Shown here one piece after another: positions 62,402 through 64,000 of a DNA stretch of 64,000 bases. Below the pieces are notes generated by a model. The model searched no databases. It had not been told where the DNA came from and was given only the letters and a program-made list of their open reading frames with translations. The stretch lies in NCBI RefSeq assembly GCF_003990975.1, contig NZ_RZJR01000007.1, positions 125,079 to 189,078 of the forward strand, read 5' to 3'. Positions within the stretch are counted from its first letter, which is position 1. The number at the start of each line of letters is the position of its first letter. The translations under genes and the position numbers were made by a program. The DNA comes from Cohnella sp. AR92 (GTDB lineage: Bacteria > Bacillota > Bacilli > Paenibacillales > Paenibacillaceae).

Positions 62402-62789
62402 GTTCCGCCTCCTCCGCGTCGTCCCGTCGGGCCAGCTTCCCCGTCGCCCAGCCGGTAACGAGAAGCACCGAGGCCATGCTGACGATCAGATTGATCGCGA
62501 GGAGCGGCCAGCGCCCCCCGATCTCGGAGAAATAAGCGATAACCCCGACAATCGTCGGAGCAAAAAAGAGCATCATATGCTTAAGCAGGAACTGAGCGGA
62601 TTCCTCCAGCCATCTCAGCTTTACCCAACCCAGCAGGAGCGATAGGGTCAGCAGCAGCATCCCGAGCACGTTGCCCGGAAGCGGAACATGCAGAAGCTCA
62701 TGCAACGCCGTTCCGATCAAGTTATAAAGAAGTAAGATTGCGATCCCGGCCATTCCGATTCCCCCTAACAACGCTAACCCAAACATCAT
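62394..62789 (-). CDS. lrgA: CidA/LrgA family holin-like membrane protein
   Basis: The 131-residue protein has four hydrophobic segments and the family motif NLIGTALHELLHVPLPGNVLGMLLLT, split by the conserved LPGNVLGM. It is the first gene of the lrgA-lrgB pair and overlaps lrgB by 8 bp; GGAGGCGG in its 3' end serves as the lrgB ribosome site. ATG ATG at 62789 and 62786 are both possible starts; an internal ATG after GGGGG is a weaker alternative. The Cid/Lrg split cannot be decided from sequence alone. Confidence 0.88.
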   Translation of the reverse strand: MMFGLALLGGIGMAGIAILLLYNLIGTALHELLHVPLPGNVLGMLLLTLSLLLGWVKLRWLEESAQFLLKHMMLFFAPTIVGVIAYFSEIGGRWPLLAINLIVSMASVLLVTGWATGKLARRDDAEEAEHV

Positions 62790-62840
62790 ACCTCAAATCG
62801 GCCGTTTGCGGGCCGCTAATCTGAGGCAAAACGGGCAAAC

Positions 62841-62883
62841 AAAAAAACGGATTCCCTCTCGGCAAGCTGCCTGGAGAATCCGC
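62841..62883 (-). terminator. Terminator of the NlpC/P60 gene
   Basis: Minus-strand stem CGGATTC/GAATCCG with an inner hairpin, ending in seven T. Confidence 0.82.
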
Positions 62884-62925
62884 TTCTATTGCTTCGCGTT
62901 CGCTTTTGCGCCGAGCCCGGCTTCC

Positions 62926-63405
62926 TTACAGAATCCGCCTCGCCGTCACGTAGCTGTTTTTCCAATAGGTGCTGTTCAGGTTCGAGATCGTCACTCCCGA
63001 GCTGCTCGCCGCGTGGAGGATCTTGCCATCGCCTGCGTAGATCGCCACGTGAGAGATCCAACCGCCGCCCGTCCGGAAGAAGACGAGGTCGCCTACGCTC
63101 AGGTAAGCCTTCGAGACCGGCTCGCCCATGTAAGCCTGCTCGACCGAGGTTCTCGGGAGCGAGATGCCCAACTGGCGGAAAACGAATTGCGTGTAAGAGG
63201 AACAGTCGAACGAAGTGCCGTTAATGCCCGAAGCTCCGTAAACATAAGGGGTTCCTATGTAATCCTTGCCGAAGGAGAGCAGCTCCAGCGATTCGGCCGT
63301 AGCCGCGCTTGTCGTGGACGAGTGGCTGGCCGCCATTCCGAACCAACCGATCCCCGTCAATAGTCCAACCATAAGTAGCTTTTTCCTGATGCCGCCGAAT
63401 TTCAC
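62926..63405 (-). CDS. Secreted NlpC/P60 family peptidoglycan hydrolase
   Basis: The 159-residue protein has a Sec signal (LLMVGLLTGIGWFGMAAS) and an NlpC/P60 domain with catalytic cysteine in TSFDCSSYTQFVFRQ, histidine in WISHVAIYAGDGKILHA and the third residue in HAASSSGV. Such enzymes cut D-Glu-mDAP bonds in cell-wall stem peptides. GTG at 63405 has GGGAGGG 6 nt upstream. There is no extra wall-binding domain, so it is a minimal enzyme. A leader hairpin overlaps its ribosome site (63416-63461). Confidence 0.93.
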   Translation of the reverse strand: MKFGGIRKKLLMVGLLTGIGWFGMAASHSSTTSAATAESLELLSFGKDYIGTPYVYGASGINGTSFDCSSYTQFVFRQLGISLPRTSVEQAYMGEPVSKAYLSVGDLVFFRTGGGWISHVAIYAGDGKILHAASSSGVTISNLNSTYWKNSYVTARRIL

Positions 63406-63415
63406 TGTGTGCCCT

Positions 63416-63461
63416 CCCAACGTCCCTCTGCGATAGAGCGAACCGTGTCGTTGTCGTTGGG
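63416..63461 (-). promoter_or_regulatory. Leader inverted repeat at the NlpC/P60 ribosome site
   Basis: CCCAACG (63455-63461 on the minus strand) can pair with CGTTGGG (63416-63422), which abuts GGGAGGG. A TATAGT lies just upstream. The leader is too short for a c-di-AMP riboswitch. Confidence 0.45.
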
Positions 63462-63610
63462 TAAACTATAGCACACCTGCAATGCCCTATTTTTTTCCAA
63501 GGTGAAGCGGAATCCCCATGACCCAACGGATCGAGACGCTTTCTTAGAAAAGAATGAGAAAATACTCATGTTTGCAACCTTGACTTCTCATAAATCGTTG
63601 CCTAGGTATT

Positions 63611-64000
63611 TTAGCGTTCATTTTGCTCCTCTTCCGCGGGCTTTTCTCCCGAATTCTCGCTCATTTGCCGTCTATATTGCTGCGGGCTCATCCCGACGGT
63701 CGCCTTGAAGAGTCGGCTGAAGTGCGCCAGATGGCCGAACCCGACTTCCCTGGAGACGGCCGAGACCGAGCGGAACGGCTCGAAGCGGAACAGGATCTTC
63801 GCTTGGTTGATTCGTCGATTGTACAGGTACTTGAACACGGTCGTCCCGGTCACCCTTCGGAACAGGTTGGACAGGTACGGCTTGGTCAGATGGAGCGCGT
63901 CGGCAATCCGATCCAGCGTCAGGTCTTCCTTATAATGCTCTTCCAAGTAAGAGATTACCCCTTGGACATGCTCCTCTTGCTGCGGACGCTGGCGGCTCTC
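63611..64000 (-). CDS. AraC family regulator, C-terminal part (cut by window edge)
   Basis: At least 129 codons are open to the window edge. The two AraC HTH motifs are present: LTLDRIADALHLTKPYLSNLFRR and SVSAVSREVGFGHLAHFSRLFKATVGMSPQQYRR, in blocks, followed by a hydrophilic Glu-rich tail. The part before them (GVISYLEEHYKE) is the usual linker. The sensor domain lies outside the window, so neither ligand nor full length is known. It is transcribed toward the NlpC/P60 gene after a 205-bp gap. Confidence 0.9.
   Translation of the reverse strand, partial: ESRQRPQQEEHVQGVISYLEEHYKEDLTLDRIADALHLTKPYLSNLFRRVTGTTVFKYLYNRRINQAKILFRFEPFRSVSAVSREVGFGHLAHFSRLFKATVGMSPQQYRRQMSENSGEKPAEEEQNER

Noticed and set aside
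63406-63610. c-di-AMP (ydaO) riboswitch upstream of the NlpC/P60 gene
   Set aside because: The leader is too short and lacks the conserved multi-helix core; only a simple inverted repeat is visible.

Overview
The window looks like a chromosome segment from a high-GC, spore-forming Paenibacillaceae (Paenibacillus/Cohnella-like) Firmicute. The signs are strong GGAGG-type ribosome binding sites, frequent TTG and GTG starts, a Bacillus-type Fnr with a C-terminal cysteine cluster, a bacilliredoxin, a DUF3905 protein, a sporulation-type sensor kinase, an S-layer-homology protein and a XylR/xylO-controlled xylose operon. This is inferred from gene content; no 16S gene or other species marker is present.

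Layout. 1-9.5 kb: the tail of an ABC ATPase, a Gfo/Idh/MocA oxidoreductase, then an anaerobic fermentation block (adhE-pflB-pflA, minus strand) beside mobA and a divergent fnr; an FNR/CRP-type box lies in the adhE promoter. 9.5-26 kb: housekeeping genes (folE, yneF, an HD-GYP-like protein, queG, lepB, a DUF402 protein, sodA, mutY, an AraC regulator, a lipoprotein cytochrome c, acpS, nadE, bacilliredoxin, a PAS sensor kinase, a BaiN-like flavoprotein). 26-31 kb: xylB-xylA and divergent xylR. 31-37 kb: azoR with an Rrf2 regulator, an Fsr-type exporter, a YhdH-like reductase, a preQ1-riboswitch-controlled YhhQ transporter and an ECF sigma/anti-sigma pair. 37-50.8 kb: sugar functions (ROK kinase and ROK regulator, malL, a MalT-like regulator, an ArsR-type regulator divergent from abfA) plus two exported proteins. 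51-64 kb: two tiny genes, a chromate-transporter pair, a degenerate ROK regulator, lspA, potABCD, a fructokinase, lrgA-lrgB, an NlpC/P60 hydrolase and a partial AraC regulator.

Working together: adhE/pflB/pflA with Fnr form an oxygen-regulated mixed-acid fermentation module. The xyl, abfA, malL, ROK and MalT-like genes suggest growth on plant-derived xylose, arabinose and alpha-glucosides. The preQ1 riboswitch, YhhQ and QueG fit a queuosine salvage and synthesis route.

The most unusual signal is non-coding. Intergenic tandem arrays at 16.1-17.0, 51.0-51.14, 60.23-60.49 and 60.54-60.67 kb have largely different sequences, yet all repeat every 51-52 bp and carry one perfect or near-perfect inverted repeat per unit. 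The period is about five helical turns, so the hairpins or palindromes would lie on one face of the DNA. No cas genes are nearby and the linkers are repeated, so these are not CRISPRs. They may be an undescribed family of phased-palindrome arrays. Other non-coding points are a 140-bp element with 14-bp perfect terminal inverted repeats (358-497), a 12-bp-register repeat filling the adhE-pflB spacer, and paired operator-like sites before azoR.
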